NCBI RefSeq assembly: GCF_012726175.1
Contig: NZ_JAASAD010000002.1
Span: 248,001 to 312,000, forward strand
From: Micromonospora sp. HNM0581
GTDB taxonomy: Bacteria > Actinomycetota > Actinomycetes > Mycobacteriales > Micromonosporaceae
Direction of reading: 5' to 3'
Length of the DNA: 64,000 nucleotides
Shown here: piece after piece, positions 1 to 8,654 of the stretch
How positions within the stretch are numbered: position 1 is the first letter of the stretch
How the letters are laid out: the number at the start of each line of letters is the position of its first letter
Made by a program: the position numbers and the translations under genes
The notes under the pieces: model-generated
The model's database searches: none
What the model was told of the DNA's origin: nothing
Seen by the model: only the letters and a program-made list of their open reading frames with translations

Positions 1-828
1 GGACTGGCGCCGGCCTACCACCTGGTGGTCGTGGTGCGGACGGAGGTGCAGACGCGGTTGGCGCGGCTGGCCCGGGACCGGGGGATGAGCCGGGTCGAGG
101 CGCAGCGCCGGATCGCCGCTCAGGCCGACGACGCCCGCCGGGCAGCGGCGGCGGACGTGCTGTTGACCAACGAAGGCACCTTGACCGACCTGCACAGGGA
201 GGTTGACGCGCTCTGGCGCGACCGACTGGTGCCCTTCGAGGAGAATGTGCGTCACAACCGGGCGGCGCCGGACGGCCGGGTGGCGCTCGTCGATCCGAAT
301 CCGGCCTGGCCGCAGCAGTACGGCCGGTTGGCGGACCGGATCCGGCACGCGGTTGCCCCCGCCGACCTGCGGATCGACCACATCGGTTCGACCGCGGTGA
401 CCGGACTGGCCGCCAAGGACGTCCTCGACATCCAGCTCAGTGTGCCGTCCCTGACCGACGCCGACGGTGTGTTGGCCGAGCGACTGGCGCAGGCCGGTTT
501 CCCCCGGCTGCCCGGTGACTGGTGGGACACCCCACGACCAGCCGGCAGCGGTCGATGGGAGAAACGGTTGCACGGTAGTGCCGACCCGGCCAGACCGGTG
601 CATCTGCATCTGCGGGTGACCGGATCACCCGGCTGGCGGTACGCCCTGTTGATGCGTGACCATCTGCGTGCCGACCCTGACCAGCGGGCCGCGTACCTGG
701 TGTTCAAACGGGATCTGGTGGCGTCCGCGCCGGACAGCGGCGCATACGCGACGGCGAAGGACCCGTGGTTCGACGAGGAACACCTCCGGGCGGAGGAGTG
801 GGCCGCCAGGACCGGTTGGCGTCCCTGA
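1..828 (+). CDS. coaE: Dephospho-CoA kinase fused to a GrpB/UPF0157 domain (5' end outside window)
   Basis: The frame is open from the first base, so the N-terminal part with the Walker A loop lies outside the window. The first ~90 residues match the C-terminal third of dephospho-CoA kinase, with the lid-like stretch RGMSRVEAQRRIAAQ and the ADVLLTNEGTLTDL segment. CoaE carries out the last step of CoA synthesis, phosphorylating the ribose 3'-OH of dephospho-CoA. From about residue 100 (ALVDPNPAWPQQYGRLADRI) a GrpB/UPF0157 nucleotidyltransferase-like domain follows, with the family motif DHIGSTAVTGLAAKDVLDIQ. This CoaE-GrpB fusion is known in actinobacteria; the role of the GrpB part is unknown. 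The gene converges on the next one, with a gap of only 35 bp. Confidence 0.9.
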   Translation, partial: GLAPAYHLVVVVRTEVQTRLARLARDRGMSRVEAQRRIAAQADDARRAAAADVLLTNEGTLTDLHREVDALWRDRLVPFEENVRHNRAAPDGRVALVDPNPAWPQQYGRLADRIRHAVAPADLRIDHIGSTAVTGLAAKDVLDIQLSVPSLTDADGVLAERLAQAGFPRLPGDWWDTPRPAGSGRWEKRLHGSADPARPVHLHLRVTGSPGWRYALLMRDHLRADPDQRAAYLVFKRDLVASAPDSGAYATAKDPWFDEEHLRAEEWAARTGWRP

Positions 829-863
829 CGGGTTCCTGCGGTCGCGGGTGAACTCCTGCTCGG

Positions 864-2501
864 TCAGCGCTGACGCTCTGGCGGCGTCAGCCGGGGTACC
901 CGGCCCGTAGCCAGGTCGAGCTGCGCCCAGGCACCCGAACTCGTCGGCAGTTCCAGCCGGCGCAGCATCCCGGACCGGTCGACCCAGTAGCGCAGGGGTC
1001 CTCGGGCGGTGTCGACCCGTACCACGTCGACGGTGGCCCCGGCGAGATGGTCGCCGCGTTCCCGTTGTGCCCGGCCCGGCACGCCCGCGGCCTGCGCGGC
1101 CCGAAGCGCGGCGGCCACCAGCGGGTCGAGGTCTTGCGTGTGATGCGGTCCCGTCCGCCAACCGGCAACGGGTGGTGGTAGCGGCGGGCGGGTCGACCCG
1201 CCGGGGCCGTCGATCCGGGTGATCTTGCCTTTGTGGTGTCGGACCAGGGTGCGTCGACCGTCCACGTCGAGATTGGTGACACCGAGGTACGCGGTACCCG
1301 AACTCCAGCTCAGCCAGCCGGTGCCGCGCAGGTTGGTGGCGGCGGAGACCGGCATGGTCAGGGTGACCGTCGCCCCGCCGGCGGTGCGCAAACGGGTCGG
1401 TAACCGGCGCCAGCGGTCCCGTTCGGCGGAGGTCAGGGCCCGGGGCAGGCCGGGGCGCCCGCCGAGCGCCTCGACTGGTCGCAGCGTCGGTCGGTCGGCC
1501 CGGTTCAGGGACACCGTGACTGGTCCGATGCCGGCGAGGTCGGCCTGTACCCGATGCAGTCGGGCAGCCGGGTCGAGCCAGTACCGGACCGGTGCACCGG
1601 TATCGGAAGCGGTCGCTGTGGCCTTGGCGACGGGGCTGGTCGACGTGGTGGGGTCCTGCGTCGACGCCTCCAGCACGTCCACTGGCTCACCGTTCAGGTG
1701 TTCCCGGCCCACCCAGCGTCCGACCCAGTGGTTCACCGGGTCGGGCCGGTCGGCGGCGAGAGCGAAGACCAGTCCGAGCAGTGGATGGAGATCCCGGTCG
1801 GCGGGCAGCCGCCATCCGTCGGCCGGTGGCACCAACGGTGGCATCGCCGGCACCGGTACCGCCGTCGGGTCGGGCCTGATCACCAGCACGGTGGGGGTGG
1901 CCTGGGCCAGTCCGCGTGATCGGCCCGCGCCCGGGCCTCCCACGTCGAGGTAGGCAAGCCCTCGGGCCCAGTCGACCCAGCCGAGCAGGTCGGTGCGAGT
2001 GGCACCAGTTCCGGCGGTGAGGTGTAACCCGGCCCGCAGCTCGCGGTAGTTGGTCACCCGCATGGCAGCCAGCCGTTCCCGTTCGATCGAGGTCAGCTCC
2101 CGTGCCGGCGGACCGTCCGGCGCCCAACTGACTAGCGTTGCCACCAGCGTCACGGCGGAGAGCACTGCGGTGAGGGTCAGCCCGGTGAGGGTGAGACGGC
2201 GTCGGCGGTCGGCCGCCCGCCGTGGTTCGTCGGCCTGGGTGGCCGAGCTGGCCAGATCCTCCTGATCGGCCTGGTTCCCGACGGCGAAGTCGAGCAGCCC
2301 GCCGGGGACCACGGCGCGGCGGATGCCCGGCCGGGGCCGTGTCGCCGCGGAGCCGGTCAGGCCGAGGGCCGCGGGTGGCGTGCGGCCGGACCGGTGGCGA
2401 CGGTTGCCTGCGCGGTGTCGACGGCCGGGGTGGGCCTGATCGGTGCGCGGGCTACCGGGTGCGCGAGGGCTGTCGGACGGCGACGGTGAGCTGTTGTCCA
2501 C
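864..2501 (-). CDS. Membrane-anchored protein with two copies of an extracytoplasmic domain
   Basis: This 545-aa protein is not a named family I recognise. An Arg/Pro-rich cytoplasmic N-terminus of ~105 residues precedes one hydrophobic segment ([20 protein letters not shown]), so it is probably a type II membrane protein. The exported part contains two related halves. Both start with a T-S-x-E-R-x-R motif (LTSIERERL and LTSAERDRW). Both contain a G-W-x-x-W/S-x-G-x-AYL block ([14 protein letters not shown] and [14 protein letters not shown]) and both end with a block like [13 protein letters not shown] (first copy [13 protein letters not shown]). The last block resembles LppX/LprG-like lipid-carrier folds, which is only a suggestion. 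The start is uncertain: the GTG used has no ribosome site, and an internal start nearer the membrane segment is possible. Confidence 0.7.
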   Translation of the reverse strand: MDNSSPSPSDSPRAPGSPRTDQAHPGRRHRAGNRRHRSGRTPPAALGLTGSAATRPRPGIRRAVVPGGLLDFAVGNQADQEDLASSATQADEPRRAADRRRRLTLTGLTLTAVLSAVTLVATLVSWAPDGPPARELTSIERERLAAMRVTNYRELRAGLHLTAGTGATRTDLLGWVDWARGLAYLDVGGPGAGRSRGLAQATPTVLVIRPDPTAVPVPAMPPLVPPADGWRLPADRDLHPLLGLVFALAADRPDPVNHWVGRWVGREHLNGEPVDVLEASTQDPTTSTSPVAKATATASDTGAPVRYWLDPAARLHRVQADLAGIGPVTVSLNRADRPTLRPVEALGGRPGLPRALTSAERDRWRRLPTRLRTAGGATVTLTMPVSAATNLRGTGWLSWSSGTAYLGVTNLDVDGRRTLVRHHKGKITRIDGPGGSTRPPLPPPVAGWRTGPHHTQDLDPLVAAALRAAQAAGVPGRAQRERGDHLAGATVDVVRVDTARGPLRYWVDRSGMLRRLELPTSSGAWAQLDLATGRVPRLTPPERQR

Positions 2502-2812
2502 GGGAGGATGAACGGCCCGGAGTGCGCCGGGGTGACGAGCAGGGGCGCTCGCGGCGGCCGGTCAGCGCGACATGCGCGACCACGTCCGGTGCGCACGCCA
2601 GGCATGCCGGGTGCTGCGACCCTCGGTGCCGGGGGTGGCGCGGCCTGTGTGGCCCGCCACCGGCCCGGTCGGCCGCCGCGAGCGGCCTACAGGAAAAGGG
2701 TAGCCGGGTGAGCAGGACCACACAATGTGAATATCGAAGCCGATCAGATGCCGCACGTAGTCGCCGGGGCACTGGCGCGTGGCCGGACCGGGTTGCGGAT
2801 CGTCACCGCAGC

Positions 2813-2849
2813 CCCGCCCTCGGCGGACCGACGGTCCGCCGAGGGCGGG
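2813..2849. repeat. Perfect 17-bp inverted repeat upstream of uvrB
   Basis: The left arm CCCGCCCTCGGCGGACC (2813-2829) and right arm GGTCCGCCGAGGGCGGG (2833-2849) are exactly complementary around the 3-nt loop GAC. The element sits 41 bp before the uvrB ATG and just upstream of its inferred promoter. It is therefore probably not in the uvrB mRNA. No T-tract follows on either strand. Confidence 0.85.
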
Positions 2850-2877
2850 AACGGGTCTGGCTGTCGGAGCCCCGGCG

Positions 2878-2883
2878 TACCGT
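2878..2883 (+). promoter_or_regulatory. Probable uvrB -10 element (leaderless start)
   Basis: TACCGT fits the actinobacterial TANNNT -10 and ends 7 nt before the uvrB ATG at 2891. There is no Shine-Dalgarno sequence. Transcription would then begin at or next to the start codon. Confidence 0.5.
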
Positions 2884-2890
2884 TGACCTC

Positions 2891-4999
2891 ATGGCGCTCG
2901 ACATACCCCGGCTCGACGGTCGCTTCCAGGTCATCAGTGATTTCCGGCCGGCCGGTGACCAGCCGGCGGCGATCGACGATCTGGAGCGGCGGGTCCGACG
3001 CGGCGACCGGCACACGGTGCTGCTCGGCGCGACCGGCACCGGCAAGAGCGCCACGACTGCCTGGCTGATCGAGCGGCTGCAACGCCCCACACTGGTGCTG
3101 GCGCCCAACAAGACGCTCTGCGCGCAGCTGGCGAAGGAGTTCAGCGAGCTGCTGCCGGACAACGCGGTGGAGTACTTCGTCTCGTACTACGACTACTACC
3201 AGCCAGAGGCGTACATTCCGCAGACCGACACCTACATCGAGAAGGACTCCTCGATCAACGAGGAGGTCGAGCGGCTACGGCACTCGGCCACGATGTCCTT
3301 GCTCACCCGTCGCGACGTGGTGGTGGTCGCGACCGTCTCGGCCATCTACGGGTTGGGTACCCCCGAGGAGTACCTCGATCGTGCGGTACGGGTGGCCGTC
3401 GGTCAGGAACTGGACCGGGACCAGCTGCTGCGTCGTCTGGTCGACATCCAGTACACCCGCAACGACATGGCCTTCCAGCGGGGCACCTTCCGGGTCCGTG
3501 GCGACACACTGGAGATCATTCCGGCGTACGAGGAACTCGCCGTGCGCATCGAGCTCTTCGGTGACGAGGTGGAGAAGCTCTACTATCTCAATCCGTTGAC
3601 CGGTGACGTGGTGCGCGAGGTGGATCACCTGCTGATTTTCCCGGCGACGCACTACGCGGCGGGCCCGGAGCGGATGGAACGGGCGGTCCGCGACATCGAG
3701 ACGGAGCTGGGCGAGCGGCTGGCCGAACTGGAACGGCAGGGCAAGCTGCTTGAGGCGCAGCGGTTGCGGATGCGCACCACCTACGACGTCGAGATGATGC
3801 GGCAGGTGGGCTTCTGCTCGGGCATCGAGAACTACTCGATGCACATCGACGGCCGGCTGCCGGGCAGCCCGCCGCACTGTCTACTCGACTACTTCCCCGA
3901 CGACTTCTTGACTGTCGTCGACGAGTCGCACGTGACGATCCCGCAGATCGGCGGAATGTACGAGGGGGACGCGTCACGCAAGCGGATGCTCATTGACCAT
4001 GGGTTCCGGCTGCCCAGCGCGGCCGACAACCGGCCGTTGCGGTTCGACGAGTTCCTGGAGCGGGTCGGCCAGATGGTCTTCCTGTCGGCGACCCCCGGCC
4101 CGTGGGAGCTGGAGCACGCCCAGGGCGAGTTCGTGGAGCAGGTGATCCGCCCGACCGGTCTCATCGATCCGGAGGTGGTGGTCAAGCCCACCAAGGGGCA
4201 GATCGACGACCTGATGCATGAGATCAAGCTGCGTACCGAGCGCGACGAACGGGTGCTTGTCACCACGCTCACCAAGAAGATGGCCGAGGATCTGTCCGAC
4301 TATCTCCTGGAGAACGGCATCCGGGTGCGTTACCTGCACTCGGAGGTCGACACGCTGCGCCGGGTGGAGTTGCTGCGTGAGCTACGCCGTGGCGACTACG
4401 ACGTGCTGGTCGGGATCAACCTGTTGCGGGAGGGCCTCGACCTGCCCGAGGTGTCGCTGGTGGCGATTCTGGACGCCGACAAGGAGGGCTTCCTGCGCAG
4501 CGGCCGGTCGTTGATCCAGACCATCGGGCGGGCCGCCCGTAACGTCTCCGGCCAGGTGCACATGTACGCCGACAAAGTCACACCGTCGATGGCGGACGCG
4601 ATCGAGGAGACGAACCGCCGGCGGGCCAAGCAGATCGCCCACAACGAGGCCCACGGAGTCAGTCCGGAACCGTTGCGTAAGAAGATCCACGACATTCTCG
4701 ACGACATCTACCGTGAGGCAGAGGACACCGAGGCGACCCGAGTCGGCGGTGCGGTGCGGCAGTTGTCCCGGGGCAAGGCGCCGGTGAAGGAGACCCGCAG
4801 TAGGGCACGGGGTGGGGCGGCGACTCCGGCACGGGAGGGGCTGGCGCGTGCCGAGTTGGCGCAGCTCATCCAGGAGCTCAACGACCAGATGCTGGCGGCT
4901 GCGCGGGAGTTGCAGTTCGAGTTGGCCGCCCGGATCCGTGACGAGGTCGCCGACCTGAAGAAGGAGCTGCGGGGGATGGACGCTGCCGGCGTCCGGTAG
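2891..4999 (+). CDS. uvrB: UvrABC excinuclease subunit B
   Basis: UvrB is the damage-verification helicase of nucleotide excision repair. It is loaded by UvrA and then recruits UvrC. The 702-aa product has the usual length. It shows Walker A GATGTGKS near residue 45, the damage-binding beta-hairpin region with [16 protein letters not shown], helicase motifs including FLSATPG and QTIGRAARN, and a C-terminal UVR motif ([20 protein letters not shown]) that contacts UvrC. The frame is open far upstream to 2222, but conserved sequence begins at [10 protein letters not shown], so the ATG at 2891 is chosen. That start has a TANNNT hexamer 7 nt upstream and no ribosome site. I saw no LexA-like GAAC-N4-GTTC box. 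Confidence 0.97.
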   Translation: MALDIPRLDGRFQVISDFRPAGDQPAAIDDLERRVRRGDRHTVLLGATGTGKSATTAWLIERLQRPTLVLAPNKTLCAQLAKEFSELLPDNAVEYFVSYYDYYQPEAYIPQTDTYIEKDSSINEEVERLRHSATMSLLTRRDVVVVATVSAIYGLGTPEEYLDRAVRVAVGQELDRDQLLRRLVDIQYTRNDMAFQRGTFRVRGDTLEIIPAYEELAVRIELFGDEVEKLYYLNPLTGDVVREVDHLLIFPATHYAAGPERMERAVRDIETELGERLAELERQGKLLEAQRLRMRTTYDVEMMRQVGFCSGIENYSMHIDGRLPGSPPHCLLDYFPDDFLTVVDESHVTIPQIGGMYEGDASRKRMLIDHGFRLPSAADNRPLRFDEFLERVGQMVFLSATPGPWELEHAQGEFVEQVIRPTGLIDPEVVVKPTKGQIDDLMHEIKLRTERDERVLVTTLTKKMAEDLSDYLLENGIRVRYLHSEVDTLRRVELLRELRRGDYDVLVGINLLREGLDLPEVSLVAILDADKEGFLRSGRSLIQTIGRAARNVSGQVHMYADKVTPSMADAIEETNRRRAKQIAHNEAHGVSPEPLRKKIHDILDDIYREAEDTEATRVGGAVRQLSRGKAPVKETRSRARGGAATPAREGLARAELAQLIQELNDQMLAAARELQFELAARIRDEVADLKKELRGMDAAGVR

Positions 5000-5031
5000 G
5001 TCACGGCGGGCGGATCCGGCCACCCGCATTG

Positions 5032-5064
5032 GCGCAATAGCGGAATGCGAGCATTCTATTGCGC
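5032..5064. promoter_or_regulatory. Inverted repeat upstream of the XRE regulator (operator or uvrB terminator)
   Basis: Arms GCGCAATAG (5032-5040) and CTATTGCGC (5056-5064) are perfectly complementary. An inner pair, AATGC and GCATT, sits at 5044-5055. The element lies 43 bp before the next start and is AT-rich compared with its surroundings. It could fold as a hairpin ending the uvrB transcript or act as a dyad for the downstream HTH protein; there is no T-tract, which favours the second. Confidence 0.6.
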
Positions 5065-5107
5065 TAAGTGATCGCCGTGCGTACTCTCCCTCGGTGGGGA
5101 GGCGGGG

Positions 5108-5962
5108 ATGCCGTTGCCAACGAGTCCGATTATTCGACGTGCGCGACTGGGTGCAGAGTTGCGTCAGCTACGTCGACGGGAGGCGCTGACGCTGGAGCAG
5201 GTGTGTGAGCGGCTTGGTTGGGCGTCCACCTCGAAGCTGTCCCGCATCGAGCTGGGGCAGAGTCGTCCCGACCTGGCGGACGTGCTCGATCTGCTCGATG
5301 TCTACGAGGTGCCGTCGTGGCAGCGTGACGCCCTGATCGTCATCGCCCGGGACGCGGCGACCAGTCGGGGCTGGTGGAAGTCGCTCGGTGAGATGGGGGA
5401 ACGGCAGCGCACGTACGCCGAACTCGAAGCCGGGGCGGCGGGCATCGTGGAGTACCAGCCGGTGATCGTGCCCGGTCTGTTGCAGGTCCCGTCGTACGCC
5501 CGGCTGCGTATCGTCGCCGGTCAGCTCATTGACCCGTCGGTCGACGTGGAGGCCGATCTGCGTGCCCGGGCCGGCCGTCAGGCGGTGCTGCACCGTGTCG
5601 AACCGCCCCGCTACACGGCGTACGTCACCGATTTGGCCTGTGGACCAGGTGACGATCCGGTGGAGGTGTGGCGTGACCAGGTGGGGCGTCTGCTCGAACT
5701 TGCCGCGCTGCCGCACGTGACGATCCGGCTGTTGCCGGTGGGGGCGGGGCGGCGTCCGTTGCCGTTGACCCCTTTCTCCTGCTATTCCTTCCCGGATCCG
5801 GCGGATCCGCGCACGGTGATGCTTGAGGCGCTCACCACCGATGTGCGGCTGACCGCCGCGACCGATGTCGACCGGTACGACCGGATGGCCGACTGTCTGC
5901 TGGAGATGGCGTTGCCGAAGGAGGAGACGGTGCGGGTGTTGGCTCGCCAGCTCGACGCGTGA
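5108..5962 (+). CDS. XRE-family regulator with DUF5753 sensor domain
   Basis: The 284-aa product has an N-terminal lambda-repressor-like HTH (residues ~10-65; LTLEQVCERLGWASTSKLSRIE) and a DUF5753 effector region (~100-275; the IVEYQPVIVPGLLQVPSYAR motif is typical). Such regulators are very numerous in actinomycetes and are often paired with a small DUF397 protein. No DUF397 gene follows here. The start is supported by a strong ribosome site (GGGGAGGCGGGG) directly before the ATG. A conspicuous 33-bp dyad upstream is a candidate autoregulatory site. Its targets cannot be read from the sequence. Confidence 0.9.
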   Translation: MPLPTSPIIRRARLGAELRQLRRREALTLEQVCERLGWASTSKLSRIELGQSRPDLADVLDLLDVYEVPSWQRDALIVIARDAATSRGWWKSLGEMGERQRTYAELEAGAAGIVEYQPVIVPGLLQVPSYARLRIVAGQLIDPSVDVEADLRARAGRQAVLHRVEPPRYTAYVTDLACGPGDDPVEVWRDQVGRLLELAALPHVTIRLLPVGAGRRPLPLTPFSCYSFPDPADPRTVMLEALTTDVRLTAATDVDRYDRMADCLLEMALPKEETVRVLARQLDA

Positions 5963-6416
5963 CGCACGGATCTGTTGCCTGCGGCCTCGGCAGATCACAG
6001 AAGGCGTCGGCACCGGACCCGGCGCCCCCGAAGCCGTCGGGGTCGGTGCCGACGCGGTATGCACGATAGATGGCCGGTGCGACACTTTCTCGTTTCGGTG
6101 CGTGGCGATGCGGTGTCAGACAGGTACGTCGACGAAGTGTTCGACCTGAGGTGACGTGGCGAAGTGCGGGCTGATCAACTTCCTCGTGACCGGGAACTAC
6201 ATCGATGAGCGCGATCTCGAGGACGATGCCGGCGGCCTGCCACATCGCTACGGGTCACGTGTCGGCAGTCGAGATCTCCCGACGGTGGGCACTGGGGCGG
6301 ACTACCGCCACCGGGTAGCCCATCCTCCTAGGATGCCCAGCGGAGGTGGGGCGACTATCCGATCGCAAAAGGCGTACCGTGTGCCGATTGCTGAGTGGCG
6401 GCCGGAGGAATGATCT
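5963..6416. other. Intergenic region before the TerC gene
   Basis: This 454-bp gap contains no gene I can support. An 85-codon frame at 6156-6413 has moderately biased codons but no ribosome site and no family resemblance. The last ~120 bp contains two adjacent hairpin-forming segments before a clear ribosome site (GGAGGAA), so a structured 5' leader for the TerC gene is plausible. Confidence 0.5.
6293..6335 (+). promoter_or_regulatory. Possible structured leader of the TerC gene
   Basis: CTACC (6302-6306) pairs with GGTAG (6314-6318), and an outer TGGG (6293-6296) can pair with CCCA (6319-6322). Immediately overlapping it, CATCCT (6321-6326) pairs with AGGATG (6330-6335). The two structures share bases 6321-6322 and so partly exclude each other. 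TerC/YkoY relatives are often under yybP-ykoY manganese riboswitches; membership here is unproven. Confidence 0.3.
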
Positions 6417-7415
6417 GTGAACGTGTCCGGACTGGTGTGGGCGGCGACGCTCACGGCCTTGACCACGGTTCTCGTGGTGGATCTACTCATCGTCGGGCGC
6501 CGACCACACGAGCCGAGCGTGCGGGAGTCGAGTCTCTGGGTCGCCTTCTACGTCGGGTTGGCTCTGCTGTTCGGTGGCGGACTCTGGCTCACCGCCGGGG
6601 CGGGCGTGGCGGGGCAGTTCTACACCGGCTGGCTGACCGAGTACAGCCTCTCGGTGGACAATCTCTTCGTCTTCGTGATCATCATGGCCCGCTTCGCGGT
6701 TCCCCGGCAGTACCAGCAGAAGGTGCTGCTCATCGGCATCGTCCTCGCGCTCGTCATGCGAGGTGGTTTCATCGCCGCAGGAGCTGCGTTGATCTCGCAG
6801 TTCACCTGGGTCTTCTACGTGTTCGGGGCCTTTCTGATCTACACCGCGATCAATCTGGCCCGGCAGGGCGAGTCGAGCGAGGAGGAGTTCACGGAGAACG
6901 TCCTGATCCGTTGGAGCCGTCGGGCACTGCCCATCTCCCGGAGCTACGACGGTGCCGCGCTGACCGTACGGGAGAACGGCCGACGGAAGTACACACCGAT
7001 GCTGATCGTCATGATTGCCATCGGTACCACGGACCTGATCTTTGCGCTCGACTCGATTCCGGCGATCTTCGGGATCACTCAGGAGCCGTACCTGGTCTTC
7101 ACCGCAAACGTCTTCGCGCTGATGGGACTACGGCAGCTCTACTTCCTACTCGGTGGACTGCTCGACCGGTTGATCTATCTGAGCCACGGGCTCGCAGTGG
7201 TGCTCGGCTTCATCGGGGTCAAGCTGATCCTGGAGGCGCTCGCGGAGAACAATCTGCCGTTCATCAACGGCGGCGAGCACGTCGGCTGGGCACCGCACAT
7301 CCCGATCTGGTTGTCCCTGCTGATCATCCTCGGCACCCTGGCGGTGGCCACGGCGGCGAGCCTGATCAGATCCTCACGCGCCCGACGACGTGAGCTGACA
7401 TCGGCCCGACGCTGA
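6417..7415 (+). CDS. TerC-family integral membrane protein
   Basis: The 332-aa protein has about eight to nine hydrophobic segments and the two acidic membrane motifs of the TerC family: EYSLSVDNLFVF near residue 80 and DLIFALDSIPAIFG near 210. TerC/Alx/MeeF relatives are linked to tellurite resistance and, in better-studied members, to manganese export, including metalation of secreted proteins. The substrate is not readable here. The GTG start at 6417 is supported by GGAGGAA nine bases upstream. The gene stands alone, with a long and possibly structured leader. Confidence 0.92.
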   Translation: MNVSGLVWAATLTALTTVLVVDLLIVGRRPHEPSVRESSLWVAFYVGLALLFGGGLWLTAGAGVAGQFYTGWLTEYSLSVDNLFVFVIIMARFAVPRQYQQKVLLIGIVLALVMRGGFIAAGAALISQFTWVFYVFGAFLIYTAINLARQGESSEEEFTENVLIRWSRRALPISRSYDGAALTVRENGRRKYTPMLIVMIAIGTTDLIFALDSIPAIFGITQEPYLVFTANVFALMGLRQLYFLLGGLLDRLIYLSHGLAVVLGFIGVKLILEALAENNLPFINGGEHVGWAPHIPIWLSLLIILGTLAVATAASLIRSSRARRRELTSARR

Positions 7416-7482
7416 GCGGTGCCGTGGGCCGGGCACCGCGGACGGCAGGATGTGTCGGGACAGGGACGGATCGTCGGGTACG

Positions 7483-7800
7483 GGAGGGGCTTACGTCTCG
7501 GCCGTGCTGCTCGGCCACGACCTGAGCGAGTACGCGGAGCTGGCCCGGCAGGGCGCACCGGCCCGGGAGGGTTTTTGCCGCCGCGGTCCGGCTGGCGGCC
7601 GACGAGCGCAACCTTCCGCTTGCCGACCACTGCTCGGCGGGTAGAGACCGGACCGGTTGGCTGACCGTGCTGCTGCACGCGCTCGGCGTCGACGAGGCGG
7701 CTATCCGTGCCGACTACCTGACCCACGACCCGCTGACGGAGAGCCTGCGAGAGGTCCTCGTCGACGCGATGCGGCAACGTCATCCGGGGCTCGACGAGAT
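7483..7800 (+). pseudogene. Remnant of a tyrosine phosphatase (Y_phosphatase3 type), frameshifted and truncated
   Basis: In one frame 7483-7571 reads AYVSAVLLGHDLSEYAELAR and onward to PAREGF. The next frame (7572-7800) then continues as FAAAVRLAADERNLPL and the phosphatase signature HCSAGRDRTG at 7628-7657, followed by LLHALGVDEAAIRADYL. The switch falls on a run of five T (7572-7576), and removing one T would join the frames. The N-terminal part of the family (NFRDLGG region) is missing and the 3' end runs into the neighbouring hydrolase gene, so the gene is dead at both ends. The C-x5-R active-site loop itself is intact. The T-run alone could be a sequencing error, but the truncations could not. 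Confidence 0.7.
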
Positions 7801-8646
7801 GAGCACGCTGAGGTCGTGGCGGGCCCGCCACACCTGTCGGGAGACGTCGGCCACCAGTTGACGGGCGTCGACGTCGGTCTGGTCCTTGCCTACGGTGGTG
7901 CAGACGACGAGCAGGTATGCCTCGGCGTCGGCGGGGTAGACCACCGCGGCGCCGTGCCGTACGCCGCGTACCCAGCCGTTCTTGTGGGCGAGTCGGGTGC
8001 CGTCGGGTAGCCCTTCGGCGATGTCCTGACGGATCTGCTGCGCGCAGAGTACGTCGAGCATGGCGACGCAGCCCGCGGGTGAGGCGACCGGTCCGGGTCG
8101 GGTGGCGCCGGTGGCGACCGCACTGAGCAGCGCCGCCAGGTCGGCGGCGGTGGCCAGGTTGCTGATCCCCGCCTCGCGGGCGGCGAAGTCCTCGATACCC
8201 CGCCCGGTGACGCTGTGCTGGGCGCCGGCCAGTCGCCAGACCTCGGCCACCGCGGGTAGGCCGACATGCTCGATGATCAGATTCGTGGCGAGGTTGCTGG
8301 AGCGGACGATCATCCGCTCGGCGAGCCAGCGCAGCGAAGCCCGGCCGCCCAGGTGGTCCCACACCGCCGCGTCGTTGTCGTACGCGCGGCGGCAGGAGTA
8401 CGGGGGAGCGTCCGGCCGGGCGGAGGTGAAGACGTTGTCCACCTCGACCGGGGTGTCCAGGTCGAGGTGGCCCGCCTCGGCGGCTCGGTGCAGCGCGGCG
8501 AGCACGGCCAGTTTCATCGTGCTCGCCGCGTAGTGGGTGGCCTCGGCTTGCCGGGTCCAGGTGGGCGGGGCACCGAGATGCCCCGTGAACACCGAGATCG
8601 TGCCGGGCTCCCGGTCCAGCCGCGCGTGAAGATCTTCTGCGGCCAT
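7780..8646 (-). CDS. Serine hydrolase of the class A beta-lactamase fold
   Basis: The 288-aa product has the nucleophile motif S-T-M-K (S42, K45), an SSN triad (116-118) in the place of SDN, and HKNGW (K222) in the place of KTG. These define the beta-lactamase/D-Ala-D-Ala-peptidase fold. No signal peptide is visible, so a secreted penicillinase is unlikely and the substrate is open. The ATG at 8646 lies 8 bp after the typA stop on the same strand with no ribosome site of its own, suggesting translational coupling to typA. Its 3' end overlaps the phosphatase remnant. Confidence 0.85.
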   Translation of the reverse strand: MAAEDLHARLDREPGTISVFTGHLGAPPTWTRQAEATHYAASTMKLAVLAALHRAAEAGHLDLDTPVEVDNVFTSARPDAPPYSCRRAYDNDAAVWDHLGGRASLRWLAERMIVRSSNLATNLIIEHVGLPAVAEVWRLAGAQHSVTGRGIEDFAAREAGISNLATAADLAALLSAVATGATRPGPVASPAGCVAMLDVLCAQQIRQDIAEGLPDGTRLAHKNGWVRGVRHGAAVVYPADAEAYLLVVCTTVGKDQTDVDARQLVADVSRQVWRARHDLSVLISSSPG

Positions 8647-8654
8647 CGGTCGGC

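Larger units (their letters stand above)
2502..2890. other. Divergent intergenic region, membrane protein / uvrB
   Basis: This 389-bp stretch separates two divergent genes. It contains a relatively AT-rich patch near 2715-2760, a perfect 37-bp hairpin at 2813-2849 and the probable uvrB -10 element. I see no convincing gene: reading frames that cross it lack ribosome sites and recognisable protein sequence. Confidence 0.6.

Noticed and set aside
863..874. Palindrome GTCAGCGCTGAC between the first two genes
   Set aside because: It is only 12 bp, overlaps the stop codon of the minus-strand gene and has no loop or T-tract. It is probably chance.
6156..6413. 85-codon plus-strand frame before the TerC gene
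   Set aside because: Codon bias is moderate over the first half only, no ribosome site precedes it, and the protein sequence resembles nothing I know. It is more likely leader or spacer DNA.
7780..8646. Beta-lactamase fold as an antibiotic-resistance gene
   Set aside because: No signal peptide is visible and the KTG and SDN motifs are altered. Nothing supports secretion or penicillinase activity.
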